From NCBI GenBank assembly GCA_036272935.1, contig DATAXP010000119.1, forward strand, positions 1 to 61,532: a stretch of DNA of 61,532 nt. Direction: 5' to 3'. The stretch comes from DATAXP01 sp036272935 (GTDB taxonomy: Bacteria; Planctomycetota; Planctomycetia; Pirellulales; PNKZ01). Below the pieces are notes generated by a model. The model was not told the origin of the DNA. It saw only the letters and a program-made list of their open reading frames with translations, and did not search any database. Positions within the stretch are counted from its first letter, which is position 1. Each line of letters begins with the position of its first letter. Positions 17,061 through 25,953 of the stretch are shown one piece after another. The position numbers were made by a program, and so were the translations under genes.

Positions 17061-18254
17061 ATGAGCGTCGTCTTGGATGCCGCGTCCGTGGTGGCAGGCA
17101 TTGCCGCGAGCGTCGTGGCGGTGCCGATCGGCGTGCTGTGCGCCGAGTGTGTCGCGGCGCTGCTGCCGAGCGGCGGCGATTATGCTCACGGGCAACCAGG
17201 AGACACCGACGATTGCCGCGTCGATGTCCTGATTCCTGCTCACAATGAACAGGCGGTGCTGGGCGAGACGCTCGCCGCGCTCGCCGAGCAGTTGGCTCCG
17301 GGCGACCGGGTGTGGGTGATTGCCGACAACTGCGACGACGATACCGCGGCGATCGCTCGCCGCGCTCGGGTCAACGCGCTTGAGCGGCGTGACGCCGTGC
17401 GGCGCGGCAAGGGCTACGCGCTCGACTACGCCGTGCGCCTGCTGGAGTCGGACCCGGGCGATGTGGTCGTCATACTCGACGCCGATTGCGAGTTGTCGCC
17501 GGGATCGCTTCGCCAGATGGCACGTATGGCGCACCACTCTCGACATCCCGTGCAGGCCGGATACACCATGGCGGCCGCCGCTAGCCGGCCGCGCGATGCG
17601 GTCTCGCAACTCGCGGTGCTCGTGAAGAATATCGTCCGGCCGTTAGGCTTGTCGCGGCTGGGCCTTCCCTGCCTGCTCACCGGATCGGGAATGGCTTTCC
17701 CCTGGCCGGTGATTCGCGACGCTTCGCTGGCATCGGGAAACATTGTCGAGGACATGAAACTGTCGATCGACATGCTGTTGGCCGGAACGCCTCCGCGGTT
17801 CTGTCCCGAGGCTGGCGTTTCGGCGATGCTTCCAGGCGAGCGCCGGGCCGTCACGTCGCAGCGCACCCGCTGGGAGCACGGCCACCTGCAAACCATCCTG
17901 TCGCAGACACCGCGGCTGCTGCGCGCGGCCATGCGTGGGCGGCGACCGAGCTTGCTCGCCTCGGCACTCGACCTGGCGATTCCGCCGTTGTCGCTGTTGG
18001 TCATCGCATGGTGCGCGGCGGCGATGATGGCGCTGGTCTGCGGCCTGCTCGGGGCCGGTTGGTTGCCGATGGCGATCTCGGCCGTGTCGGGCAGTATGCT
18101 TGCCGCGGTAGTGGTGGCGGTGAATGCGAAGTTCGGCGCGGGGGGATCATGGCGTGCCCTGCTGGCCGTCCCGTTATACGTGGCCGGCAAGGTGCCGATC
18201 TATCTCGGCTTCTTGTGGCGCCGCCAGACCGCGTGGGTCCGTACCGCACGGTGA
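17061..18254 (+). CDS. GT2 family glycosyltransferase, membrane-bound, processive type
   Basis: The 397-residue inner-membrane enzyme should transfer sugar from a nucleotide donor. The catalytic GT-A domain begins VDVLIPAHNEQ. The metal-binding Asp residues are in VVILDADCEL, the catalytic base region is VEDMKLS, and QRTRW matches the QxxRW motif of cellulose-synthase-like enzymes. One helix precedes this domain and three or four follow. RBS-like GGGAGA lies before ATG 17061, 25 bases after wzz. Its 3' end overlaps that of the convergent GT4 gene by 81 bases. Confidence 0.88.
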   Translation: MSVVLDAASVVAGIAASVVAVPIGVLCAECVAALLPSGGDYAHGQPGDTDDCRVDVLIPAHNEQAVLGETLAALAEQLAPGDRVWVIADNCDDDTAAIARRARVNALERRDAVRRGKGYALDYAVRLLESDPGDVVVILDADCELSPGSLRQMARMAHHSRHPVQAGYTMAAAASRPRDAVSQLAVLVKNIVRPLGLSRLGLPCLLTGSGMAFPWPVIRDASLASGNIVEDMKLSIDMLLAGTPPRFCPEAGVSAMLPGERRAVTSQRTRWEHGHLQTILSQTPRLLRAAMRGRRPSLLASALDLAIPPLSLLVIAWCAAAMMALVCGLLGAGWLPMAISAVSGSMLAAVVVAVNAKFGAGGSWRALLAVPLYVAGKVPIYLGFLWRRQTAWVRTAR

Positions 18255-19475
18255 CTTGCCGAACAGCTCGACGAGTTTCGCCGCTTCGTGGCTCGCTCGG
18301 TGATTCGTGGCCACGCGTGTAGCGCCGCGCTGACCCATCGCTTCGAGCTGCTCGATGGGAGCTGCCAGCGCCGAGCGCAGCGCGTCGGTCAACGCCGCGA
18401 CCGACCCGGCGGGCACCAGCCAGCCGGAGCCACCGTGCTCGACGAGTTCCGGAATGCCGGCGACATACGTGCTGATCACCGGCCGGTGCAGGGCGAGCGC
18501 CTCCATCAGGCCGACCGGGAGTCCCTCGGCGAAACTGGCCAGCACCATGGCGCGCGACGCGATCAGCAGATCACGCACTTCGGCGTTCGATTTCCAACCA
18601 ACCAGCTCGATGTGCTCTTCCAGATCGAGACGGCGGATGAGCGTCTCGATTTCGCCGCGCATCGGGCCATCGCCGACGAGCACCAGCTTGAACTGCCATC
18701 CTTCGCGATGCAGTTGGCCGGCCGCCTCGACCAGCAGCAACTGCCCTTTTTGCTCGCATAGCCGGCCGACGCAAACAAGCTGATTCGTCTCGACCGCTGG
18801 CGCTGGCGGGGTATCGAGAAACATCGCGTCGAGCCCGCAGCGTACGACGTGAATCTTGTTCCAATGCTGATGATCGCACCAGCGGTAAAGCTGGCTGCGC
18901 GTGAACTCGCTGATTGCCGCGACGAACGTGGCACCGGCAATTTTCTCCCCCAGGCTCCAGGCCTGGGGCTTGTCGAACTCTTCCGGCCCGTGGACCGTGA
19001 AGCTGTACGTCGGTCCGCCGACGATGCGGCACAACAGCGCGACCGAGGGCGGATTGGTGCCGAAATGCGCATGGACGTGATCGAATCTGTCGGCCGCGGC
19101 GCGCTCGGCAAGGAGACATGCCTCGGCCAGGTACGCGAGATGCCGCAGCCGGCCGCGGTCTGAGCGGCCGCCGAGCCGCCAGGCAGTCGCTAGCGCACCG
19201 ACGAACGTTCGCGGCGATCGCAGCATTCGGCGCAGCGTTGCCGTTGCCAGCCCGGCGGCTCCGGCATCGAGCAGCACCCGGGTGCGATCGGCCTCATCGC
19301 GATCGGCGTCGTCGGCCAGATTCGTGGCCCTCCGCACTGAAATACGCACGACCGTCAGACCATGGGCCTCGAGTGCCGCGATTTCACGGCGGATGAAGCT
19401 GTGACTGGTCTTCGGGTACTCGTTGACCAGGTACGCGATTTTGCAAGGAGTGGCTTGACTGCCGCCGGGCGTCAT
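18174..19475 (-). CDS. GT4 family glycosyltransferase
   Basis: This 433-residue cytosolic GT-B enzyme begins KIAYLVNEYPKTSHSFIRREI, the typical opening of WcaL-like EPS glycosyltransferases. The donor-binding half contains the EX7E motif in FAEGLPVGLMEAL. It should add one sugar to the lipid-linked repeat unit, retaining anomeric configuration. ATG 19475 overlaps the stop of the upstream oxidoreductase-epimerase gene as ATGA, so a longer start is unlikely. The last 27 or so residues are encoded opposite the conserved C-terminus of the GT2 gene and may be recent read-through sequence. Confidence 0.88.
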   Translation of the reverse strand: MTPGGSQATPCKIAYLVNEYPKTSHSFIRREIAALEAHGLTVVRISVRRATNLADDADRDEADRTRVLLDAGAAGLATATLRRMLRSPRTFVGALATAWRLGGRSDRGRLRHLAYLAEACLLAERAAADRFDHVHAHFGTNPPSVALLCRIVGGPTYSFTVHGPEEFDKPQAWSLGEKIAGATFVAAISEFTRSQLYRWCDHQHWNKIHVVRCGLDAMFLDTPPAPAVETNQLVCVGRLCEQKGQLLLVEAAGQLHREGWQFKLVLVGDGPMRGEIETLIRRLDLEEHIELVGWKSNAEVRDLLIASRAMVLASFAEGLPVGLMEALALHRPVISTYVAGIPELVEHGGSGWLVPAGSVAALTDALRSALAAPIEQLEAMGQRGATRVATNHRASHEAAKLVELFGKSPCGTDPRGLAAPQEAEIDRHLAGHV

Positions 19476-21613
19476 AGGGCCAGCTCCGCGCTCGGCTGCT
19501 CGATCCCTTCGCGGATGACACGGCGGCGGTCGGTCGTGGGCGACCAATTGAGCCGCTGCTTGGCCTTGGTGCAGTCGAAGCGCGCCCGCTGTGTGCGCGA
19601 TTCCCAATCGCGATAGCTGGGGAGCTTACGATCGGGGTGCCGCACCACGCACTTCACGCACCACTTGGCCATGTCGGTCATGTAGAACTTCCAGATCGGC
19701 GTGCGCAGCGTGTCGAGCTTCACGCCTAGCGAACGCTCAAGTTCGGCGATGTACTCGCGCCCAGTGAGGCAAGGGTCGCCGACCAGGTTGAACGATTCGC
19801 CTTCAATATCCGGCGTATCGATCGCCGCCAGCAGGCCCGTGGCAACGTCCGACACCAGCACGATCGGTAGCGGATTGTCGCCGTCGCCCCAAAGCTGGCA
19901 GACTGCATTGCTGTTCCACATGCCGACGCCCCAATGGAACGGACTGCCACCCGGCCCCAGCACGATGCCCGGCCGAAGGATCACGACCGGCAGACGTTGC
20001 TCGGCGTTCATCGCCAGCAACAGCGCCTCAGCCTCGCACTTGGCGCGGGCATAGTAATTGCGCCGATGAATGTACGGATCGAGCCCCGACTCTTCGCGAA
20101 TCACCGCCGCCTTGCGGCCGGCATAGTACGAATCGATCGTGCCCGTGTAGATCAGCCGCTTCACGCCCGCAGCGAGGCATGCTTCGGCGACGAGCTTCGT
20201 CCCCAGCACGTCCTCGTTGTAGTAGTCTTCCCAGCGTTTCACGTGTGCCCGGGCCAGGTGAAATACGTAGTCGACCCCTTGCAGCGCTTCGGCAAGCGAC
20301 TCGCGACGGTTCATGCTCCCCTTCACGAGCCGCACTGCCGGGTGCGTAAATACGCCACCGGGGTTGGCCGACGAGCGCGTGAGCACCCGCACCGCGTAAT
20401 GCTGCTCGACGAGCTGACGTACCAGCTCCTTGCCGATGAACCCAGTACCGCCGAGCACAAGCACCGTTGCGCGGGGATGACCACTGGTGCCGTTGACATA
20501 GGTTGGCAGCGCGGGTTTTGGCGCGGCGGCCGGTGCCACTTGGGCGGCGATCTGTGTGCAGAGTTCGACGACGTCGACCCCGAGCTTGGCGGTCATGCGG
20601 TCGTCTTTGCTGCCTGCAAGCGTATCGTAGAACGCTCGCAAGCTGCTCTGGATGCTCCAGCCGAATGAGTTTCCGCGGTCGGACAGCTTCAGCTTCGACA
20701 ATATGTATTGCCAGAAGTTCCGCCCCGCCTGGCGTCGCAGGCCCCCACCGATAGTGCGCACCCGAACCAGCCGGTCGAAATCGATGCCGTATCGCGTCGG
20801 CCGATCGAGCGTGAAGGTTTGGTTCTCGAAATCGACGCGGGCCGAGCCGTGGCTGCCGCGCACGTGAATGTAGTGTTCGGCGAACCCGGGATTGAACGAC
20901 ACGAGCAGGTCGCCGGCCGCCTTGCCGTGTTCGGTCGCGATTCGCCAACGGCGATGAAACGGCTGACCGCTAGGCAATTCGATGGTGTTGCTGGTTTCGA
21001 CGTGCAGCGAGTCGACCGGCCCGGCGAGATCGAGCAGGTGCGCTGCCAGATGCGGACCGATCTCGAGAATGATGTTCTCCGGCGAGCGCAACATCCAGAT
21101 GTCGAACGGGCCGGCGGCGAGTTGGCCAAGCGGCTTGTTCCAAACGATCGAGACGTGATCGATCCGGCCGAGGGCACCGGCGGCGATCGCCGCGCGCAAT
21201 CGCTCGTACTCGGCAGTGAACAAAAAGTTGTGATTCACACCGACGTGCAGACCCTTGGCCTGTGCCTTCTCGGCCAACGCGGCGCATTCGCCGGGGTCGA
21301 CGCACATCGGCTTTTCGACGAGCACGTTCACGCCGGCATCGAGCGCGGCATCGGCCGCGGCGAAGTGCGTTTGCGGCGGAGTCAGCACGTGCAGCACGTC
21401 GAGCTTCGCTTCAGCCAGCATCGCCTCGAGGCTCGTGTAGCACTCGGCGACACCGTGGGCGGCAGCCATCGCCTCGGCACGGCGGCGGTCGAGATCGGCC
21501 ACCGCCACGACTTTTATCTTGCCCAAGCGCGCGAGCGCTTTGAGATGCCAGTCGGCAATGTACCCGGTGCCGAGGATGCCAACGCGAACGCTGCTGGAAC
21601 CGGTTCGATTCAC
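19472..21613 (-). CDS. Fused Gfo/Idh/MocA oxidoreductase and NAD-dependent epimerase/dehydratase
   Basis: This single 713-residue polypeptide carries two nucleotide-sugar enzymes. Residues 1-360 form a Gfo/Idh/MocA oxidoreductase with the Rossmann motif GILGTGYIADWH and the signature VLVEKPM. Residues about 378-713 form an extended SDR with GGTGFIG, a catalytic YARAK (YxxxK) and a sugar-binding C-terminal part. The two halves are usually separate genes, and the fusion suggests two consecutive steps on one sugar, for example oxidation followed by epimerisation or reduction. It is part of the minus-strand operon, 17 bases after the GT2 gene at 21631, and overlaps the GT4 gene by 4 bases. Confidence 0.9.
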   Translation of the reverse strand: MNRTGSSSVRVGILGTGYIADWHLKALARLGKIKVVAVADLDRRRAEAMAAAHGVAECYTSLEAMLAEAKLDVLHVLTPPQTHFAAADAALDAGVNVLVEKPMCVDPGECAALAEKAQAKGLHVGVNHNFLFTAEYERLRAAIAAGALGRIDHVSIVWNKPLGQLAAGPFDIWMLRSPENIILEIGPHLAAHLLDLAGPVDSLHVETSNTIELPSGQPFHRRWRIATEHGKAAGDLLVSFNPGFAEHYIHVRGSHGSARVDFENQTFTLDRPTRYGIDFDRLVRVRTIGGGLRRQAGRNFWQYILSKLKLSDRGNSFGWSIQSSLRAFYDTLAGSKDDRMTAKLGVDVVELCTQIAAQVAPAAAPKPALPTYVNGTSGHPRATVLVLGGTGFIGKELVRQLVEQHYAVRVLTRSSANPGGVFTHPAVRLVKGSMNRRESLAEALQGVDYVFHLARAHVKRWEDYYNEDVLGTKLVAEACLAAGVKRLIYTGTIDSYYAGRKAAVIREESGLDPYIHRRNYYARAKCEAEALLLAMNAEQRLPVVILRPGIVLGPGGSPFHWGVGMWNSNAVCQLWGDGDNPLPIVLVSDVATGLLAAIDTPDIEGESFNLVGDPCLTGREYIAELERSLGVKLDTLRTPIWKFYMTDMAKWCVKCVVRHPDRKLPSYRDWESRTQRARFDCTKAKQRLNWSPTTDRRRVIREGIEQPSAELAL

Positions 21614-21630
21614 ACGCTTCTCCGTGGGAC

Positions 21631-22647
21631 TTAGCCCGGCGCAGCCGTAACGGGTGCCGGGGCCTTGTATTCGATAATGGCCGTGCGTCGGCCGCGCAGA
21701 CGGTTGGCGGTGTAGATCAGCAGCCCTTGCATCTGCGGAATCTTGCCGAGCGCGGTGAACAGAGCGTAGAGCCGGGCATCGCGCGGCGCGTCGCCTCGGC
21801 TGCGGCGATAGCGGTAGATCTTATAGGTCAGCACGAGGTAGCCGGCCAAAAGCAGTTGCGGCCACACCAGCGATTGCGTCATCAGCACGCCCCACGCCGC
21901 GGGCACTAAGGCTCCCCAGACCAGCGTACTGCGGCGTTCTTTCACGCAGTCGCGCACCGACGAGTTGCCGTGCAGCGCGGCCCGTTCGGCCAACGCATGC
22001 CCTGAGCGCACCGTTCGCCGCCACCATTGGCCAAAGCGCGTCATCGCGGCGTCGTGCCAGGTCATGTCGGCGTCGATGCGATGAATCTTCCAGCCACGCC
22101 GCCGCAGCCGCATGCACATTTCTGAATCTTCGCCGGCGATCACGCCGGGATCGTAACCGCCAACCTCACGGAACGCCGCGACACGCACCAGGGCGTCGCC
22201 GCCGCACTCCTCGGCTTCGCCGATCGGAGTGTTCCATTCCATGTCGCAGAGCAGGTTGTACGCGGAGCGCTCGGGATGCAGCTCGCGCCGCCGGCCGCAG
22301 ACTGCCGCCGCGTCGCTGCGGTCGTGCATCGCCGCTAGTGCCGCCGGCAACCATCCTTCGGCCACCTGGCAATCGCCGTCGACGAATTGCACGAATTCCA
22401 CGGCGGGCAGCAGCACTTCGAGCCGCTTGAATCCCGTGTTGCGAGCCCGGGCTGCGGTAAACGGCCGCGACATGTCGAGCGGCACGACCTCGGCACCCAG
22501 CGAACGTGCCAGTTCCGGGCTGCCGTCGGTCGATCCCGAATCGACGTACACCACCGGGGCGCTCCAGGCGGCCAACGAACGCAGACAGCGCTCGAGGCGC
22601 GCCCCTTCGTTGCGGCCAATCACCACAATGCCGACATAATCGCTCAT
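21631..22647 (-). CDS. GT2 family glycosyltransferase with C-terminal helices
   Basis: This 338-residue enzyme begins GIVVIGRNEGARLERCLRSL. The metal-binding motif is FVDGDCQ, and AGEDSEMCMRLRRRGW marks the acceptor side. Two hydrophobic stretches near the C-terminus (LVWPQLLLAGYLVL and before it) may anchor it in the inner membrane. It should add a sugar to the EPS repeat unit. ATG 22647 overlaps the acetyltransferase stop codon as ATGA. An in-frame start 12 codons earlier would run into that gene. Confidence 0.87.
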   Translation of the reverse strand: MSDYVGIVVIGRNEGARLERCLRSLAAWSAPVVYVDSGSTDGSPELARSLGAEVVPLDMSRPFTAARARNTGFKRLEVLLPAVEFVQFVDGDCQVAEGWLPAALAAMHDRSDAAAVCGRRRELHPERSAYNLLCDMEWNTPIGEAEECGGDALVRVAAFREVGGYDPGVIAGEDSEMCMRLRRRGWKIHRIDADMTWHDAAMTRFGQWWRRTVRSGHALAERAALHGNSSVRDCVKERRSTLVWGALVPAAWGVLMTQSLVWPQLLLAGYLVLTYKIYRYRRSRGDAPRDARLYALFTALGKIPQMQGLLIYTANRLRGRRTAIIEYKAPAPVTAAPG

Positions 22648-23252
22648 ACAGTCGACTCGCTCCATGTCGATTCTTCGCCGCAACCATCCGCCGCGGCAAC
22701 TCGCTGCCCGCCGACGAGCCGTGCCGGAATGCCGACTGCCGTTGCCCCGGAAGGAATGTCCGAAAGCACAACGGCGTTGGCGCCAATGTTCACGTCATCG
22801 CCGATGGTCACCGCGCCCAGGATCTTCGCTCCCGCGCCGACGTTCACCCGCCGCCCGAGCATCGGAGCATCGAACGGGGCGTCGAGCGTTCGGTTCCCCA
22901 GCGTGCATCCCTGGCGGATGATGCAGTCGTCGCCGATCATGCAATCGCCGTGGATGACGATGCAGCTTTGATGCTCGATGATCACCCGGCGGCCGAGCTT
23001 CGCCGAGTAGGGCAGTTCGATACCGTAAAGGTTGCGCACGCGGCGATACAGAAAGCGGTACAGCATGCTGAATGGCGCCCGCAACCACTTCGGCCGCAGG
23101 CGCATGCGCCACACGCCGAAACGATACACAGCCACGGCGCGGAAGCCGGGCCTGGTCCAGTCGCGGCCATGCGCGATCCAGTCTTCGTGAATCTGCCGGG
23201 CGAGCGTGAGCGGCCGCTCGGCATCGCTGGCCCGGAGCGAATCGCTGTTCAT
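22644..23252 (-). CDS. Serine acetyltransferase-like (left-handed beta-helix) acetyltransferase
   Basis: The 202-residue protein has an N-terminal helical part and a hexapeptide-repeat beta-helix (from about residue 85). The repeats include VIIEHQSCIVIHGDCMIGDDC, where the catalytic His is expected, and VNVGAGAKILGAVTIGDDVNIGANAVV. In this setting it more likely O-acetylates a sugar of the EPS than makes O-acetylserine, although sequence alone does not prove this. ATG 23252 overlaps the previous gene as ATGA. Confidence 0.85.
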   Translation of the reverse strand: MNSDSLRASDAERPLTLARQIHEDWIAHGRDWTRPGFRAVAVYRFGVWRMRLRPKWLRAPFSMLYRFLYRRVRNLYGIELPYSAKLGRRVIIEHQSCIVIHGDCMIGDDCIIRQGCTLGNRTLDAPFDAPMLGRRVNVGAGAKILGAVTIGDDVNIGANAVVLSDIPSGATAVGIPARLVGGQRVAAADGCGEESTWSESTV

Positions 23253-24208
23253 ACCTTGAACCCTCGCACCAGCGAACTGTGACGAATGAAGTCGGCCAAC
23301 AGCGAAGGTGGATCGCAATCAACTTTGCGTTGCACCCAGCGCCGGCAACGCCATGCAAAGAATCCGGCAGCCCAGGCGAAGTCGGTTAATGCCGTGTAGG
23401 TACGCCCGTGGTGTTTCAGGAAATATCGCCGGCGAGAGTCGAACCAGTAGGCGGGACGGCGGCGGCGCTGCGTGCGATCGGTCACGCCCGAGGCTTGTCC
23501 GACGAGATGCACCACACGGCTGCTCGGCTCGTACGAGCAAGCCCAGCGCGCGGCACGGGCTCGGCGGCAGAAGTCGACCTCCTCGTAGTACATGAAGTAG
23601 CGCTCGTCGAGCAGGCCGATCGAATCGAACACTTCGCGGCGGACGAGCATGCTCGCACCGGCGACCCAATCGGCCGGGTGCCGTTCGCCACGCGGCGGCG
23701 GCGCGACACACCAGCGCCGCAGCAGCCGACTCACAAGACCCAGCCGCAGGGCGTCGTCGAGTTCGCCTGGCAGCGAAGGAAAACGGAATGCCGAGCATTG
23801 CGGCGCGCCGTCGGGGTGCTCGAGCCGCGAGCCGAAAATGCCGATTTTAGGATGCTTCATCGCCGCCTCGACCAGCGCTCGCAGCGCCCCGGGACGGACC
23901 ACGGTATCGGGGTTCAGCAGCAAGAACAGATCGGGGCAATTCAGCCTCCGCAGCGCCTCGCGCAGCACTTCGTTGTTGCCGTAGGCGAAGCCGCCGTTGC
24001 GCTGCAGTCGCCTCACCGCGGCCCACTCGCTCCAGCCGTGCGACGCGACGGCCGATTCGAGCCGCGCCACGGAATCGTCGGGCGAAGCATTGTCGGCCAC
24101 CACAACGCGGGCCCCGGGCAGCGAGCGCACCTCGGGATCGAGCGATCGCAGGCAATCGATCGCCAAGTCTGCGGTCCGGTAATTCACGATGACGATCAGC
24201 AGGCTCAT
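23249..24208 (-). CDS. GT2 family glycosyltransferase (rhamnosyltransferase-like)
   Basis: This 319-residue enzyme has the pattern of WbbL-type rhamnosyltransferases: LLIVIVNYRTADLAIDCLRSL at the start, LLLNPDT as the metal-binding motif, VAGASMLVRREVFDSIG, and YYEEVDFCRRAR. It is cytosolic and may associate with the membrane through its C-terminus. It should add a deoxy-hexose or similar sugar to the growing repeat unit. The GT4 gene upstream ends 66 bases away. It is coupled to the acetyltransferase by a 4-base overlap. Confidence 0.87.
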   Translation of the reverse strand: MSLLIVIVNYRTADLAIDCLRSLDPEVRSLPGARVVVADNASPDDSVARLESAVASHGWSEWAAVRRLQRNGGFAYGNNEVLREALRRLNCPDLFLLLNPDTVVRPGALRALVEAAMKHPKIGIFGSRLEHPDGAPQCSAFRFPSLPGELDDALRLGLVSRLLRRWCVAPPPRGERHPADWVAGASMLVRREVFDSIGLLDERYFMYYEEVDFCRRARAARWACSYEPSSRVVHLVGQASGVTDRTQRRRRPAYWFDSRRRYFLKHHGRTYTALTDFAWAAGFFAWRCRRWVQRKVDCDPPSLLADFIRHSSLVRGFKV

Positions 24209-24274
24209 CGTTGGCAGTCGCTCAAACGTTCAATCGGTAAGTAAGATTCAGGCAGGCGGGATCGATGCTGTAAT

Positions 24275-25489
24275 TCAGTCTTCGTCGGCGGTGGGTGTGT
24301 CGAGGTTCCATTCGTGGCGCAGCCGGTCGAGCACGTCGCCGAATGTTGTCGGACAGTGCAGCGTATTCCAGACCGCTTCGGTTTCATGCGACAGCCGGGC
24401 ATACGCCGGAGCGTCGCCGAGCAGCCGGATGATCTGCTGCGCCAGCGAGGCGGGATCAGACCCGCGGAAGAAGCGAATGGCCTGATCGTCGTGAAAGTAG
24501 CGGACGAAGATCGGGTGATCGCTCAGCAACACGGGCGTGCGGGCAGCGAGCGATTCGTAGATTACCAGCGGCAGCCCTTCGGCAAAGTCGTGCCGTGAGG
24601 GAACGGCCGTCAGCGTGCCCGAGCGCATCCGCTCGTGGATTTGCGTGTTCTGCAGCAAGCCGGCCAATTCGAGCCAACCTTCGCCCACGCCGGGATGACG
24701 CCGCAGTTCGGGCAGCAACGGCCCATCGCCGCAGATGACCAGCTTCACGGGATGTCCTTGCTCGCGGCACATGGCGCAGCCCGCCACGAGATCGCCAACT
24801 CCTTTCTCATGACAAACACGACCGGCAAAGACGATTGTCGGCGTTGCTGTGGTATCGAGTTGTCGCGGCGACCAACGGTCGGGCGTGATCGCCGGTGGGA
24901 AATCCCAGGCGATGGCCTTCTCGGCAGCCAGGCCGCATTCCACCATGCTCGCCGTGGCGGCACGATTGTGATTGGCCATCAGGCGGACGTTCGGCGCGTT
25001 GCCCAACTGGCAGAACAACCGCGAATAACGGTGATTGCCCGCGAAACGTGACGCCTGGATTGCGGCCACCTGCACGTTGCGGCGCATGGCCCAACGCAAC
25101 AACTCGCAACCGACCAGGTCGTTGCAGCGAACGATCAGGTGCGTCGCGCCGAAGGCCTCGAGATGGCGGATCACTTGCCGCGCGCGTAGCCATTCCGAGA
25201 CGCGACGTGGCACGAGGCTCGTCGGCAGCGGATTGGGGACGCCGCAGTAGCTCGCACTGCCGCGCTGCTCGGCGTACACCGGAGCATCCAAGCTCACGAC
25301 CAGATACAGGTGGCCGGCGACAAATCGCTCGTAGGCGTCGATCGAGTACCGCTGTCCGCCGTAGAACTCTTGGCCATCGATGTCGAGCCGACACTTCGTG
25401 GTCCAAAAGTCGCCTCCTTGCACGCAGGCGATGCGAGCAGTCGTCGATGGCGAACCGATTCTGCGGCGATCGAGAACTTCCGGCATCAA
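24275..25489 (-). CDS. GT4 family glycosyltransferase, first gene of the minus-strand EPS operon
   Basis: The 404-residue GT-B enzyme has a donor-binding domain starting PTIVFAGRVCHEKGVGDLV and the EX7E motif in FAEGLPLVIYESLA. The acceptor-side N-terminal half is divergent (CVQGGDFWTTKCRLD). It heads an operon of six genes running down to 18174 with tight or overlapping junctions. A weak -24/-12-like sequence lies about 140 bases upstream (near 25631-25645, minus strand), but the promoter is not certain. Confidence 0.85.
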   Translation of the reverse strand: MMPEVLDRRRIGSPSTTARIACVQGGDFWTTKCRLDIDGQEFYGGQRYSIDAYERFVAGHLYLVVSLDAPVYAEQRGSASYCGVPNPLPTSLVPRRVSEWLRARQVIRHLEAFGATHLIVRCNDLVGCELLRWAMRRNVQVAAIQASRFAGNHRYSRLFCQLGNAPNVRLMANHNRAATASMVECGLAAEKAIAWDFPPAITPDRWSPRQLDTTATPTIVFAGRVCHEKGVGDLVAGCAMCREQGHPVKLVICGDGPLLPELRRHPGVGEGWLELAGLLQNTQIHERMRSGTLTAVPSRHDFAEGLPLVIYESLAARTPVLLSDHPIFVRYFHDDQAIRFFRGSDPASLAQQIIRLLGDAPAYARLSHETEAVWNTLHCPTTFGDVLDRLRHEWNLDTPTADED

Positions 25490-25754
25490 CTACCTCACGC
25501 AACGGTCCTTGCAAGCGGCAATGTGCGGCCAGTTTTCATTGTGGGCCGATTTTCGCCGCCGCCTGGGCGCATGGCAACCCACTGACGAGCGGATCGCTGG
25601 CTACTGGCTAGAACAATCGGCATACCGTGCGAGCACAACTTCAGCCATTCTTTTGCACGCCCGCGCTAAAGCCCCGCTGCGATGGCTGTTGTGACCAGTG
25701 AGTTGCATCGCTGTGTCGTGGTGCCATTTGTTGCTTCTCGATCGATGTCCTTCG

Positions 25755-25773
25755 ACGTGTCATTTTGACACGT
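25755..25773. promoter_or_regulatory. Palindrome ACGTGTCA-TTT-TGACACGT, possible activator site
   Basis: Two perfect 8-base arms are separated by three bases. It lies about 100 bases upstream of the sigma-54-type promoter at 25869, a usual distance for an enhancer bound by an NtrC-class activator. Binding by the 11712 regulator is a guess. Confidence 0.45.
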
Positions 25774-25868
25774 TTTATCGCTCATTTTGAGAATGTGAGC
25801 GCATGTCACAATGCGCCACACTCCACATATCTGGCCATCCGCCAGTGTTTACGTCGCGCGACGATATT

Positions 25869-25884
25869 CGGCACACGGTTCGCT
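25869..25884 (+). promoter_or_regulatory. Sigma-54 (-24/-12) promoter upstream of the WecG-like gene
   Basis: CGGCAC, five bases (ACGGT), then TCGCT keeps exact GG-N10-GC spacing with eight of ten consensus positions. Transcription would start near 25895, about 59 bases before the GTG at 25954. Confidence 0.5.
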
Positions 25885-25953
25885 CAGCCGCGAGCGGTCA
25901 TATAAGTCGGCGCTCGGACGGTTTCGAGCGCTCAGCCGACCTCGCACTCGGGA

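Larger units (their letters stand above)
25490..25953. other. Divergent EPS promoter region with palindromes
   Basis: These 464 bases separate two divergent EPS operons and hold no gene that I can support. They contain a perfect 8-bp palindrome (25755-25773), a CGCTCA/TGAGCG inverted repeat (25779-25801), a direct repeat TCATTTTGA at 25760 and 25782 (22 bases apart, about two helical turns), and a plus-strand -24/-12 site (25869-25884). Confidence 0.6.

Noticed and set aside
25719..25734. TGGTGC...TTGC resembling a sigma-54 promoter
   Set aside because: The GG to GC distance is 11 bases rather than the required 10.
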